Shown here in pieces: positions 14,258 through 23,342 of a stretch of 28,814 bases of DNA. A model generated the notes under the pieces. That model searched no databases, had not been told where the DNA came from, and saw nothing but the letters and a program-made list of their open reading frames with translations. The position numbers were made by a program, and so were the translations under genes. Every line of letters begins with the position of its first letter. Position 1 is the first letter of the stretch. Origin of the DNA: a virus; IMG/VR virus record IMGVR_UViG_3300028388_006115, positions 1 to 28,814 of that record, one strand, 5' to 3'.

Positions 14258-17200
14258 AAGCATCAGCTCCTTTTTTAGTTATTTCAATATTTTTGTCAAC
14301 TATATCTTTGATAGAATCAACATGTGAAATTATTAAAATTGTTTTAAAATACTTTTTTAAGCTTGTTAAAAGTCTAGAGCAAGCTTCGACGTTAGAATCA
14401 TCTAGTGCTCCGAATCCTTCATCAATAATAAAGATATTAGACTTAGGAAGTGAAGAAATATTAATAAGCGCAACTCTAATTGCTATTGAAGCAATCATTT
14501 TTTCCATACCACTTGCACATTCTATTATTCTTTTTGAGTCACCATAGTCAATATAAACATTTAGACTTGTGCCATCATCTTCTAAGTTAATTGTAAAAGT
14601 AGCAACGCCTGAGAGTATCTTATTAATCTCTTTGTTAATTAGAGGTAAGCTGTTATTAATCAGCATTGCTGGAATGCCTTTTTTAGAAACTGCATATGAA
14701 AAAAGGTCGTATGTTTTCCATTTTTTAACAATATCTAAATAATCTTCTTTTTCTTTATTGTAAGTGTTTATTCTATTTTCAATTGCAAACTGGTCTTTGC
14801 TAATTCTAACAAGCAGAGATTCTTTATCGTAAACATCAGAAGATATTAGATTTAGATCCTGTTTTAGCTTTTTTACTTTTTCATTTAAACTATCATTATT
14901 ACTTAGTTCTAATTCACTGCGTATCTTATTTAAATTTTCTAGTTTTTGTGTAAATATAGAAATTTTATCTTTCAAGTTTTCTATTTTTTCTTTATTTCTA
15001 TCTAAGTCAAGATTTGTTTTATACTCTTTGTTTAATACGCTATTAAATTTTTTTATTTTTTCTTCAATGTTTTCTTTTTCTATGTTTCTAACAGCTGATG
15101 TTATTTCTAATATGTTTGTTTCAATTGACTTTATCTCATTAGATAGCTTTTCTATCTGTGCTTTTGACTCATAAGCACCTTTAATAAACTTACAGTCAGA
15201 AAAAGTTTCATCACATGGCACTTCTTCTAGAATATTTAAGCTGTTTTTATTCCTTTTGATTTCTTCATTGATAAAGACTTGACTATTTTTATTAGAAGCA
15301 AGATTTTGTTTAAGCACACTAAGCTTCTTTTTCTGATCTTCTAACTCTTCAATAGAGAAACTTTGCTTAAAATCTTTTATTTTTTCAATAATACTTTTGT
15401 TAGAAACTATTTCTTCTTCTAGTAAATTGATATTGTTTTTGTTTTCATTAATCTTATCTTTTATATAAGAAATTTCTTTTGTAACACTTTCAAGAGAGTA
15501 ACCAGACGGGTGTGATTTTTGTCTTTTTTCTAAATTGTTTACTTCGACCTTTATGTTTACTTCTTTTTCTCTTAGCGCAGACAATTCATCTTTTACTTTG
15601 TTTTGTAACTTTTTGTTTTCTTGTATTTCAGCTTTGCATTCTTCTATTAGACTATTCCAATTTTTCTCGTTTAAACTTTTGTGTTTGTTTTTTAACACAA
15701 TATAGTCTTCCCTTGATCTTTTATAAAGATCCTCATACAGATCAAGATTTAAAAACTTAGAAAGCACAGTTTTTCTTGCACTTGATTTTTCTTTTATAAA
15801 AGTATTCATTTCTCCTTGAGACGCAAACGAAGTATATAGAAAATCTTCAGGAGTGCCGATCATATCTCTTATTATTTTTTCTGTTTCTCTTCTTTGTTCT
15901 TCTGTTTGATTGTTATTATCTGAAAGGCTTTTTAAGCTTAGGCTTGTTGTCGAACTTATCTTTCCTTTTTTGTCTGATTTTTTAAGTGTTTCTCTTTCAA
16001 TTAAAAACTTTTTCTGGCCTATAGAAATACTAGCAGAAGCTTTGCAACTTCCTTTTCTTATGTTGACTATATTTTGATTTTTAATTGATCCTCTATCAGA
16101 ACTGTTAAACAAACAATACATTAAACTTCCGGGTATTGAAGATTTTCCTGCTCTATTATTTCCAAACAGTCCAACAACGCCACCAAGATTATCAAAATTA
16201 ACAAGGTTGTTTTTACCGTAAGAAAAAGTATTGTCAAATTTTAAATCGTGAATTGTCCAATAGCTGCTATTTAAAGATGATAATTCATCGGGTATCTGGT
16301 CTAAGTAATCATTAAAAATATTATTAACGTCATTTGTAATATTTTCTTCTACGGAATCATTAAAAAAATCTTTTAAAAGACTAAGTCTTTTTGTTTTATT
16401 TCTTACATCAAAAGATTTAGCTTTTTCTTTGCTGACTACTTGTATGTCTAAATCGTTTTTTCCAGTATTTTGATATACTACTTCTTTTGCTTTTTTGTCC
16501 TCTTTAAGATAGTGATGAATTAGTTTGATTTCAATTTGTGAAATGTTTTGATTTGATCTAATTCTAAATCTAGCGCCTTTTTTAATTTTCTGTAGATATG
16601 GTAACGTGTTCTCAAAAGATCCTTGCCAGTCTACTGTAATGAAAGGGCTTGGGTTTTCTATAGCAATAAACTTACTTTTAAAGTCATTCGTATTGTTTAT
16701 TTCCCACAACAAATAACCTTTTTTGACGTCTTCGCCATAATTTTGTTGTATTGTAGAACCTGGGTATGCTACTCTTTTTTCGTTATCAAGATATTGTAAT
16801 TTATGAATATCACCTAAAAAGCTAAAATCGAAGCCATCAAAAAAACTAAGGTTAACCTCACCTTCTAATTCCCAGTCAATATCAGTCTTAGAGCCCCAGA
16901 CTGCCCCATGAAAACATGCAATATTTATTTGGCCGTCAATAGGTTTAACTTTATCCCAATTTTCTTCATCAAAACAAGAAAAAACACACCAGTTTATGCC
17001 AGCTTTTCCAGTTGGATATATACCACTTTTTTTATAAAGAAATATGTTTTTATCATCTAAAGCATTAACTATAGGAGTAATAGCATCCTGCCTGTCTTTG
17101 TTTAAAATAAGGCCGTCATGATTGCCTAGTATTACATGTGTAGGAGCAATAGAAGAAAGTTCTTTAAACCACCAGTGCAAGTTTTCAATAAGTTCAGGTG

Positions 17201-17369
17201 AAATACCTTGCGTCTTAGAGTGTACTATGTCGCCACCAATAAAAATAGCGTCTAAATCTTCTTGCTCTCTTAAGTTTGCGAATAATTTTTCAAATACAGT
17301 TCTATACTCTTCGTGTCTTTTGAGACCTCGCCAATGTATATCTGATATGTGTGCACATTTAAAAGTCAT
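14241..17369 (-). CDS. gp47-gp46: Fused Mre11/SbcD nuclease and Rad50/SbcC ATPase (T4 gp47-gp46 in one chain)
   Basis: The 1042-residue protein joins two recombination subunits that are separate in T4 and in cells. Residues 1-245 are the calcineurin-like nuclease with all metal motifs: SDIH (D10, H12), GGD47, GNHD (82-85), H154 (CFHGAVWG) and GDIH (D187, H189). Residues 245-365 contain the capping region and a likely Rad50-binding linker. Residues 366-1042 are the SMC-type ATPase: Walker A GNNRAGKSS (403-411), Q-loop Q518, long coiled coils around a hook CDETFSDC (C719, C726), signature ASGMEK (952-957), Walker B IIDEGFGALDD (D983, E984) and H-loop H1016. The frame is unbroken. The enzyme should resect double-strand ends for recombination-dependent replication. 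The ATG follows AGGAAAAAAT. The hook is CX6C rather than the usual CXXC. Confidence 0.93.
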   Translation of the reverse strand: MTFKCAHISDIHWRGLKRHEEYRTVFEKLFANLREQEDLDAIFIGGDIVHSKTQGISPELIENLHWWFKELSSIAPTHVILGNHDGLILNKDRQDAITPIVNALDDKNIFLYKKSGIYPTGKAGINWCVFSCFDEENWDKVKPIDGQINIACFHGAVWGSKTDIDWELEGEVNLSFFDGFDFSFLGDIHKLQYLDNEKRVAYPGSTIQQNYGEDVKKGYLLWEINNTNDFKSKFIAIENPSPFITVDWQGSFENTLPYLQKIKKGARFRIRSNQNISQIEIKLIHHYLKEDKKAKEVVYQNTGKNDLDIQVVSKEKAKSFDVRNKTKRLSLLKDFFNDSVEENITNDVNNIFNDYLDQIPDELSSLNSSYWTIHDLKFDNTFSYGKNNLVNFDNLGGVVGLFGNNRAGKSSIPGSLMYCLFNSSDRGSIKNQNIVNIRKGSCKASASISIGQKKFLIERETLKKSDKKGKISSTTSLSLKSLSDNNNQTEEQRRETEKIIRDMIGTPEDFLYTSFASQGEMNTFIKEKSSARKTVLSKFLNLDLYEDLYKRSREDYIVLKNKHKSLNEKNWNSLIEECKAEIQENKKLQNKVKDELSALREKEVNIKVEVNNLEKRQKSHPSGYSLESVTKEISYIKDKINENKNNINLLEEEIVSNKSIIEKIKDFKQSFSIEELEDQKKKLSVLKQNLASNKNSQVFINEEIKRNKNSLNILEEVPCDETFSDCKFIKGAYESKAQIEKLSNEIKSIETNILEITSAVRNIEKENIEEKIKKFNSVLNKEYKTNLDLDRNKEKIENLKDKISIFTQKLENLNKIRSELELSNNDSLNEKVKKLKQDLNLISSDVYDKESLLVRISKDQFAIENRINTYNKEKEDYLDIVKKWKTYDLFSYAVSKKGIPAMLINNSLPLINKEINKILSGVATFTINLEDDGTSLNVYIDYGDSKRIIECASGMEKMIASIAIRVALINISSLPKSNIFIIDEGFGALDDSNVEACSRLLTSLKKYFKTILIISHVDSIKDIVDKNIEITKKGADAYVYCA

Positions 17370-17377
17370 ATTTTTTC

Positions 17378-18367
17378 CTAAAGCATTGCTATTTTTCTTA
17401 GCAATAAGTCATCTTCTTCGTATTTTTTAGCTTTGTCTAAGCAGTCTTCAAACTGGTTTTTTGTCATGTCACCTACATCATTAGCAATTCTAGTATCTAA
17501 GATGTTAACATCAACGTCGTATTCTTTAAGCATTTTTGCAATTTTAAGTGATTTAAAATAAACGTCTTTGTCTAAAGCTAAATTAACTTCTGTTTTATTA
17601 GATACTATTTTTTTAAATAACTTCATGTCTTGGGTTAGTGATGAACCTAGCAAACAAGTAGCATTATCATTTGTTTTTATTAAGTCAAGAGGACCTTCAA
17701 CTAATGTTAGTGGAAGTGACCAGTCAATATGTAACTCATTAAAAATAATATCTTTTTTTGAAACTGAAGCATTTTTATATTTTATTGGGCTTGAAGTATC
17801 TACGTCGATTCTTCTTGAAGTATAAAAATTAATGTCGCCTTTTTCATCAAAAGAAGGAATAATGAGACTCCTACTAAATTCATTATCAAGAGAACATCCT
17901 AGTCTAAGAAGCCACATTTTATGTTTTGAAACTCCTCTTTTAATAGCATACCTAAAAACGTCTCTAATATCAGGATGTACAGAATTAAAATTGTTTGCTA
18001 GCAACTTAAAACCTATAGGTAGTTCAACACTAATTTTTTCTTCTTCGATAAAAACGTCTTGTGAATCAAACAAGTTAATTTGAAAGTCTGAGTTATAGTT
18101 TTTGCTTTTAAAGATTTTTTTTGCTTCTGCGACTTTGTTTTTATTGTATCTAGACACAACATAAGATACGTCAGCACCTTTTTTGTCACAAAGCCAACAA
18201 TGCCAAAAATTTTTTTCTAAATGAATTGCTAATTTTAGCTTGTTTTTATTATCATGTTTACAAAAAGGACACCAAATAGACAGGTTAACACCGTCTTTTG
18301 AAATCAAGTAATTATGAGTAATTTTTTCAATAAAGTTTATCTTATTGTTTATTGATGTTTCTTTCAT
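17378..18367 (-). CDS. DnaG-type DNA primase
   Basis: This 329-residue protein should make RNA primers at the replication fork. An N-terminal zinc finger is visible (C33, C36, then C57, C60, with H49 and H56 nearby: WCPFCKHD and HCWLCDKKG). The TOPRIM core follows with the glutamate in TLVEGPLDLI (E224) and the acidic pair in LALDKDVYF (D266, D268). It is close in length to T4 gp61 (342) and lacks a helicase domain. The ATG at 18367 overlaps the resolvase gene end by 26 bases; an in-frame ATG at 18427 would add 20 residues of overlap with no better ribosome site. The helicase partner is not in the window. Enzyme class is confident; the precise T4 counterpart is inferred. Confidence 0.85.
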   Translation of the reverse strand: MKETSINNKINFIEKITHNYLISKDGVNLSIWCPFCKHDNKNKLKLAIHLEKNFWHCWLCDKKGADVSYVVSRYNKNKVAEAKKIFKSKNYNSDFQINLFDSQDVFIEEEKISVELPIGFKLLANNFNSVHPDIRDVFRYAIKRGVSKHKMWLLRLGCSLDNEFSRSLIIPSFDEKGDINFYTSRRIDVDTSSPIKYKNASVSKKDIIFNELHIDWSLPLTLVEGPLDLIKTNDNATCLLGSSLTQDMKLFKKIVSNKTEVNLALDKDVYFKSLKIAKMLKEYDVDVNILDTRIANDVGDMTKNQFEDCLDKAKKYEEDDLLLRKIAML

Positions 18368-18932
18368 TATAAATTGCTGCCTTACAAATAACATAAGCGT
18401 CAGACATATCATAACAAGATTCATCAAATTTTACACGACCTTTATTTGGACCACTTTTTAATATTTTTTCTGGCCAATCAAATAAAAAATTGTTTTTATC
18501 AAAATCACGCTTTACCCACTCAAAAACCTGATCTTTGGTTGTTTTTTCTAGTTTCTTATTTACTTTTATACCAAGTGCTTTTCTTGCACTGTTAACATTT
18601 ATATACTCAGGTATAACTGAATATATCTCTGTTGCAATATAAGACACAATACCATTAAACATATTTAGTTTTGATAAAGTCTTTGCTGATGAAAAACCAG
18701 ATCTAAAAGACTGAAAGCTTTCTTCTATACTAATTTTGACATTTTCTTCAAAAATATATTTTTCTTTAAAATTTGTAAATTGCTGTTTTACTACGTTAGA
18801 CTTATTAAAAATACAATTTATCTTTTTAAGATTTATACTTTCTAAACTAACTAAATTACCAACATTATCAAGAAGAGCAACACCAATTATAGAAGTAGAT
18901 ATATCTAATCCTATGTATTTAACTTTGTTCAT
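18342..18932 (-). CDS. RuvC-like Holliday junction resolvase
   Basis: This 196-residue RNase-H-fold nuclease probably cuts Holliday and branched junctions before packaging. Catalytic acids appear in the RuvC order: D10 in YIGLDISTS, E70/E71 in ISIEESF, and the D175/D178 pair in CYDMSDAYVI, with the DxxD spacing of RuvC. Its start codon shares the A of the TAA stop of the LamG protein gene (TAATG), with GGATTTTTA upstream. It overlaps the primase gene by 26 bases. T4 uses endonuclease VII (gp49), which has an unrelated fold, for this step, so this phage appears to rely on a RuvC-type enzyme instead, unless a gp49 lies elsewhere. Confidence 0.85.
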   Translation of the reverse strand: MNKVKYIGLDISTSIIGVALLDNVGNLVSLESINLKKINCIFNKSNVVKQQFTNFKEKYIFEENVKISIEESFQSFRSGFSSAKTLSKLNMFNGIVSYIATEIYSVIPEYINVNSARKALGIKVNKKLEKTTKDQVFEWVKRDFDKNNFLFDWPEKILKSGPNKGRVKFDESCYDMSDAYVICKAAIYNERNINKQ

Positions 18933-21900
18933 TAAAAATCCATTTTGAGTCTAAATAAAACATTGTCAGTATCTTTTTTAGGAAAAGGCTTAACAATTTT
19001 TGCTTTAGCTACTATATTAAGATTTTCATCATGTAAGTTAATATCTGATATGTAAACAAAATCCTCGTCAGAATTAAATGCTGATTCATCAAGCCTAAGA
19101 TCTTTGATTTTTGAACTATTGTAAGACTTGTTTGTTCTACCTGAATAAGCGGGAAGATTTAGCTCTAAAATGTTTAGTTTTCTAGAAGACTTAAATTTTA
19201 TTTTATAACCATTTTCTGTAAAGTTTTCTAGTGACGGGTGAAGTATAGTAATAACACCTTCTTGATACAAACAATGTCCAACACAATTCCAGTCAGCTTT
19301 CTTTGTGAGGCAATCTGCTCTATACATTGTACCTTTACCATTATCTTTTAACCTTATTTTTTTACTTCCTAGTGTTCCTCCAAGATCTGAGTCAAAAATC
19401 TCAACAGATTCTCTTTCTACTTTTCTTCCAAATAGCTGTGTAGAAATACATAAAATATTACTAAAAGCCTCTGACGAAGTGTTATTAATATTTAATAATG
19501 GAAACTCAAACCTGTAATAATTAATTCTATTTGTACCATCAGCGTCTAACTGCTTGAAGTCAATTCTCGCTAAATTATCTGCAATACTTCTGTCAAAACT
19601 ATCGTTTATCTTTCTACTAACTGGATTAGAAAGATTTTTCAAGTAACTTCCTGATCCTATGACAATACTTTTTCTTCCTGAGTTGTTATTGTTTCTATTT
19701 TGTGACTTTATGTAAAGACCTACCCCACTATCACTACTAAGATTAAAGTTTTCTCTAAAATAGTTGTATAAAGAAGCATTTTTAAAATTATCATAGCTTT
19801 CTTTGAATCTTATGTTTTCTGAAACGTAAAAGTTTTGTCTTCTTTCTAAAGGAGATATTTCTTTTATTTCTTGTGTATAATCAAACAATTCTCTGTTAGC
19901 TACTTCAAGTAAAAGATTGTTTGATTCAAAAACTAAGTCTTCTTCAATCAAGTCATTCAGACCTATAAAGTCTAAATCAAAATTACCGTGTGACTTATTA
20001 TGTATACTCGGTTCTATGTCATTTTCGTAATAACCTTTGACATATTGTCTATGTTGAATTTGCAATCCGTTATCACATGGTAAAATTAAATTATTTTTAT
20101 AGGCAACGTAATTGTTGTAATAATAATCAATTGTATTGTTTGTAGGTGCTATTTCCTTAAGATTAGAAAGTCTTTTTGAATATGAAGAATTTAAAGATTT
20201 TCCTTTTTTAGTTTGCTCGCTTATAAAGCTAGTACTTAGATCAAGTGTATTAGTAGTAGTATCTTCGTTATAAGCGAGAATATTAAAACAATTAGCAGTT
20301 TTTTGCTCTGAAACAATATCATCGTTTAATATAATGTTTGGGCATGACTTATTCTTAAACTCGTAAAGAAAGCTCTCTATACAAACATCATGTCCCATTG
20401 ACTTATTTGAAAAATAATAATTTACAGGACTTTCTATTATGACGTTATGAAGATTTATATTGTTTAAGCTATCAGTTTCTGAATTATTATTTGCTATATT
20501 ATTTAAATTTATTAAGCTCTTTTTTTTAATTTTTGAGTTGTAATAGTATACAGGCAAAGAAAAAACTAATTTTTCATCCAAAAAGCTTCGTATAGAATTT
20601 TTACATATTTCGTAATCAATATTAGACTGATTTATAGTTTGATTGTAAATTCTTATATCATGAATTTCTGCTGACAGTGCAAAACTAGTATTGTCAATAA
20701 AATAATCAGGACTACTAGCTAAAGTTAATTGATCGTTTAAGCTAAAACTTTCATCTGTAAAGTCACTCTCATAATAATTGACAGCATTTGCTGATTTACC
20801 AAAATCTATGTTTTTATTAACGTAAGCACCTTCAAGATCATTATCTGTTGATTTTCTTATAGAAAACAATTTTTTATATAAGTTATCCGGGTTACTTTGT
20901 GAAGAATATCTATTGCCTAATAAAACAAAATTTCTATTGTTTGTTGTCATTAATTCGTCAAAAGATCCGACAGTGCTTAATTGTATCTCTTCAGAAGAAC
21001 TTAATTGTGCATCAATATAAATACCTGTGTCAATAATTTTAAAATCATTATCTGCACTATCTGAAGTCTGTATTGTTATTGATACGTTTTGCCAATTATT
21101 ATAGTTAATAATATTATCATTGCTTAAATAAAACGAAATATCAGACAAACCATCGTTTCGATCCTGTTTTACTGCAGTCGAGCTAGATATCTGACTATTT
21201 AAAAAATCTTTAATAAGAACTTCATTACCTAAACTATCACCGTATACAATTAGTAATCGAAACTTATCTGTAAGGTTGTTTTTGTCTGTGCTTGAACCTT
21301 TTACTAAATAGATACCAATAACACCTTCGACAAATAAAATACAACCTGGATTCAAACTGTAGCTTTCTACATTTTTATTGTTTTGATTTATGTAGAAAGA
21401 TATTGTTAATTTATCACTTTCGTTATTAAAAAAGTTATATATTGGAGTATTGTTAATGATTGGATTTGCAAATGCAATACAGTTTTTATGAGTCTTGCCA
21501 GTGTTTTTCGGACTTGATATGTTAAAAAAGTTAATTGCGTTATAATTAAAAAATCCCCAGTTTGGATCTACAACTCTATGTTGGATATTCTCTCTGTAAT
21601 ATCTATATAAGTTCTTTATAGCTTGTTTTTTATAAAAACCTTTGTCATCTACAAGGTATTCTTGTTTTACTTTTTCGATTCCAAACTTAAAAGAATCAGA
21701 AACGTCTTGTGAAAAACCTGCACTACTTAAAACCCGATCAGCTGTTTCTTGAGTATACGCATTATGTTGATTTAAAGACTTTATATTATTAATTTGTTGT
21801 AATGCAGTTAAATTATTTTCGTTATTATAATCTTTATTTATTAAAAAAGTCTTGCGAAAATTAACAGTATTACTATTGTTATTCATGTTTATATTATCGT

Positions 21901-22072
21901 GATGCTTAATTTTAGTAATACTAGAATCTAATTGACCAACTAAACCAGCACCACTGACTCCGTAAGAATCATAGTCATTACATTCTAGTGATGCTGAAAT
22001 ATAAGTACAATCAGGCTGTATTTCGATTGTATTTCTAACAACCATTTTTTTGTCAATTAAATTTAAAGTCAT
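18932..22072 (-). CDS. Large virion structural protein with LamG-like domain and shared C-terminal module
   Basis: This 1046-residue protein is probably a tail, fibre or baseplate-associated component. Residues about 196-490 look like a laminin-G/concanavalin-type jelly roll, shown best by SFYI strands, YNNWQNVSITI, and the closing motif ALSAEIHDIRIYNQTINQSN followed by IDYEI (465-489). Such domains bind sugars or pack in fibres. The remainder is Asn-, Ser- and Tyr-rich with no known motif. The last 40 residues (1007-1046) align without gaps to the end of the neighbouring 414-residue protein. It has no signal peptide. The ATG follows AAAGAGTTATT, 12 bases after the upstream stop; the stop overlaps the resolvase start. 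It could bind host surface glycans, but this is inference. Confidence 0.75.
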   Translation of the reverse strand: MTLNLIDKKMVVRNTIEIQPDCTYISASLECNDYDSYGVSGAGLVGQLDSSITKIKHHDNINMNNNSNTVNFRKTFLINKDYNNENNLTALQQINNIKSLNQHNAYTQETADRVLSSAGFSQDVSDSFKFGIEKVKQEYLVDDKGFYKKQAIKNLYRYYRENIQHRVVDPNWGFFNYNAINFFNISSPKNTGKTHKNCIAFANPIINNTPIYNFFNNESDKLTISFYINQNNKNVESYSLNPGCILFVEGVIGIYLVKGSSTDKNNLTDKFRLLIVYGDSLGNEVLIKDFLNSQISSSTAVKQDRNDGLSDISFYLSNDNIINYNNWQNVSITIQTSDSADNDFKIIDTGIYIDAQLSSSEEIQLSTVGSFDELMTTNNRNFVLLGNRYSSQSNPDNLYKKLFSIRKSTDNDLEGAYVNKNIDFGKSANAVNYYESDFTDESFSLNDQLTLASSPDYFIDNTSFALSAEIHDIRIYNQTINQSNIDYEICKNSIRSFLDEKLVFSLPVYYYNSKIKKKSLINLNNIANNNSETDSLNNINLHNVIIESPVNYYFSNKSMGHDVCIESFLYEFKNKSCPNIILNDDIVSEQKTANCFNILAYNEDTTTNTLDLSTSFISEQTKKGKSLNSSYSKRLSNLKEIAPTNNTIDYYYNNYVAYKNNLILPCDNGLQIQHRQYVKGYYENDIEPSIHNKSHGNFDLDFIGLNDLIEEDLVFESNNLLLEVANRELFDYTQEIKEISPLERRQNFYVSENIRFKESYDNFKNASLYNYFRENFNLSSDSGVGLYIKSQNRNNNNSGRKSIVIGSGSYLKNLSNPVSRKINDSFDRSIADNLARIDFKQLDADGTNRINYYRFEFPLLNINNTSSEAFSNILCISTQLFGRKVERESVEIFDSDLGGTLGSKKIRLKDNGKGTMYRADCLTKKADWNCVGHCLYQEGVITILHPSLENFTENGYKIKFKSSRKLNILELNLPAYSGRTNKSYNSSKIKDLRLDESAFNSDEDFVYISDINLHDENLNIVAKAKIVKPFPKKDTDNVLFRLKMDF

Positions 22073-22084
22073 AATAACTCTTTT

Positions 22085-23329
22085 TTAATAGTCTAGTCTA
22101 ACGCTTATTGAAAGATCAACTTCTGGATTTTTCTCTATAGGCCTCGATGTTTTTGCAACAGCTAATAAGTCGCCAGAAGCATCATACAATCCTATTGTTG
22201 TAATGTAAGAAAAAGGATCATCGCCTCTATCTTGTATACATCTAATGTTTCCATCACTGTCTGTATAAGTCGGGTTTGTAGAAAAATTTGCGTCATTTGG
22301 ACCAACTCTACAAAAATATAATGTAGAATTTATACTTGTTTGATTAATAAAACCTATTGCAGATTTATTTGACCTACCGAATCTAGTATCACATATATGA
22401 TCAACAACATTATCGATTGAGCCGCTAGTCCAAAAGTTAGGAATCATAGCAGCGCTAAAGTCTGTCTTCGTATTTGTATTGCTTTCAACAGAGCTAATTG
22501 TTCCTGTAACAACATCAGTGCCTGTAAATATTTTGTGTGCATTTAATACAACAATTCCTTTGTCATAAAAAATTAGTCCAACTTTTTCTGTGCCGTTTAC
22601 AATAGAGCCAATTTGACCTGAAACTGTTGAAACATTAAGATTAGAAGTTGCGTTTGCATCTGAATAAAGTTTAAAAGAAGGAGAATTATCAAACTCCTGA
22701 TCTTCAGGAATTAATGCTTCTATATTTGTTCCATCTACTGGTGCAGGAGGCAAGTGACTATGAATTTTTATTGAAAATTGTTCTTTTTCGAGTCCATCTC
22801 TAACAAAAAGTCTTTTAAAGTTAATAAAAACAGCATCATGAATCTTGTCATCATCATCGTCTGATTCAAAAGGCACATAAAACCAAGACTCAGAGTTACC
22901 TAGAAGAATCTGTGCGTATTGCTTATAAATAGCAATTTTCTCTCTCATCATTAAAACATCATTACCAAAAATTAATTTTCCTGATGCATCTGTATTAGGC
23001 ACCATATTGCCTTCACCATCATCTACGTCATTTACAGCTTTAACTGTGCTACTTGATTGATGGCTACCTATTGTAATATCAAGCATCTCGTTTGAAGTCT
23101 GAAAAGAGTGATCTTGATCAAAAACTGTTTGATAAAGAGAAGAAGTCACTGATCCTGATACATCTAAACCACCTGTGACAAAAACCTCGTATTTCTTTCT
23201 AGTGTTCAAATTTACAGCTTCGTTATCTGGGTCAATAGATGCAACATCAGCCTGTAAGACGTCTACAAGTTGTCTAATGTTAGATTTTTTGCTTACTCTG
23301 TCAGAGTCGTTTATGTCGTAAAATGTCAT
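22085..23329 (-). CDS. Conserved structural protein of marine T4-like phages
   Basis: This 414-residue protein has a recognisable layout: an N-terminal half with SSLYQTVFDQDHSFQTSNE, then LDITIG (about 62-88), and MMREKIAIYKQYAQILLG (127-144), leading to INFKRLFVRDGLEKEQFSI. I know this pattern from conserved structural proteins in cyanophages and other marine T4-like phages, where the role is unassigned. The end (375-414, starting YITTIGLYD) is a module shared with the LamG protein. AAGGAAATTTAAAC precedes the ATG, and the gap to the gene upstream is 13 bases. A tail or baseplate location is likely from its neighbours; I cannot name a T4 counterpart. Confidence 0.8.
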   Translation of the reverse strand: MTFYDINDSDRVSKKSNIRQLVDVLQADVASIDPDNEAVNLNTRKKYEVFVTGGLDVSGSVTSSLYQTVFDQDHSFQTSNEMLDITIGSHQSSSTVKAVNDVDDGEGNMVPNTDASGKLIFGNDVLMMREKIAIYKQYAQILLGNSESWFYVPFESDDDDDKIHDAVFINFKRLFVRDGLEKEQFSIKIHSHLPPAPVDGTNIEALIPEDQEFDNSPSFKLYSDANATSNLNVSTVSGQIGSIVNGTEKVGLIFYDKGIVVLNAHKIFTGTDVVTGTISSVESNTNTKTDFSAAMIPNFWTSGSIDNVVDHICDTRFGRSNKSAIGFINQTSINSTLYFCRVGPNDANFSTNPTYTDSDGNIRCIQDRGDDPFSYITTIGLYDASGDLLAVAKTSRPIEKNPEVDLSISVRLDY

Positions 23330-23342
23330 GTTTAAATTTCCT

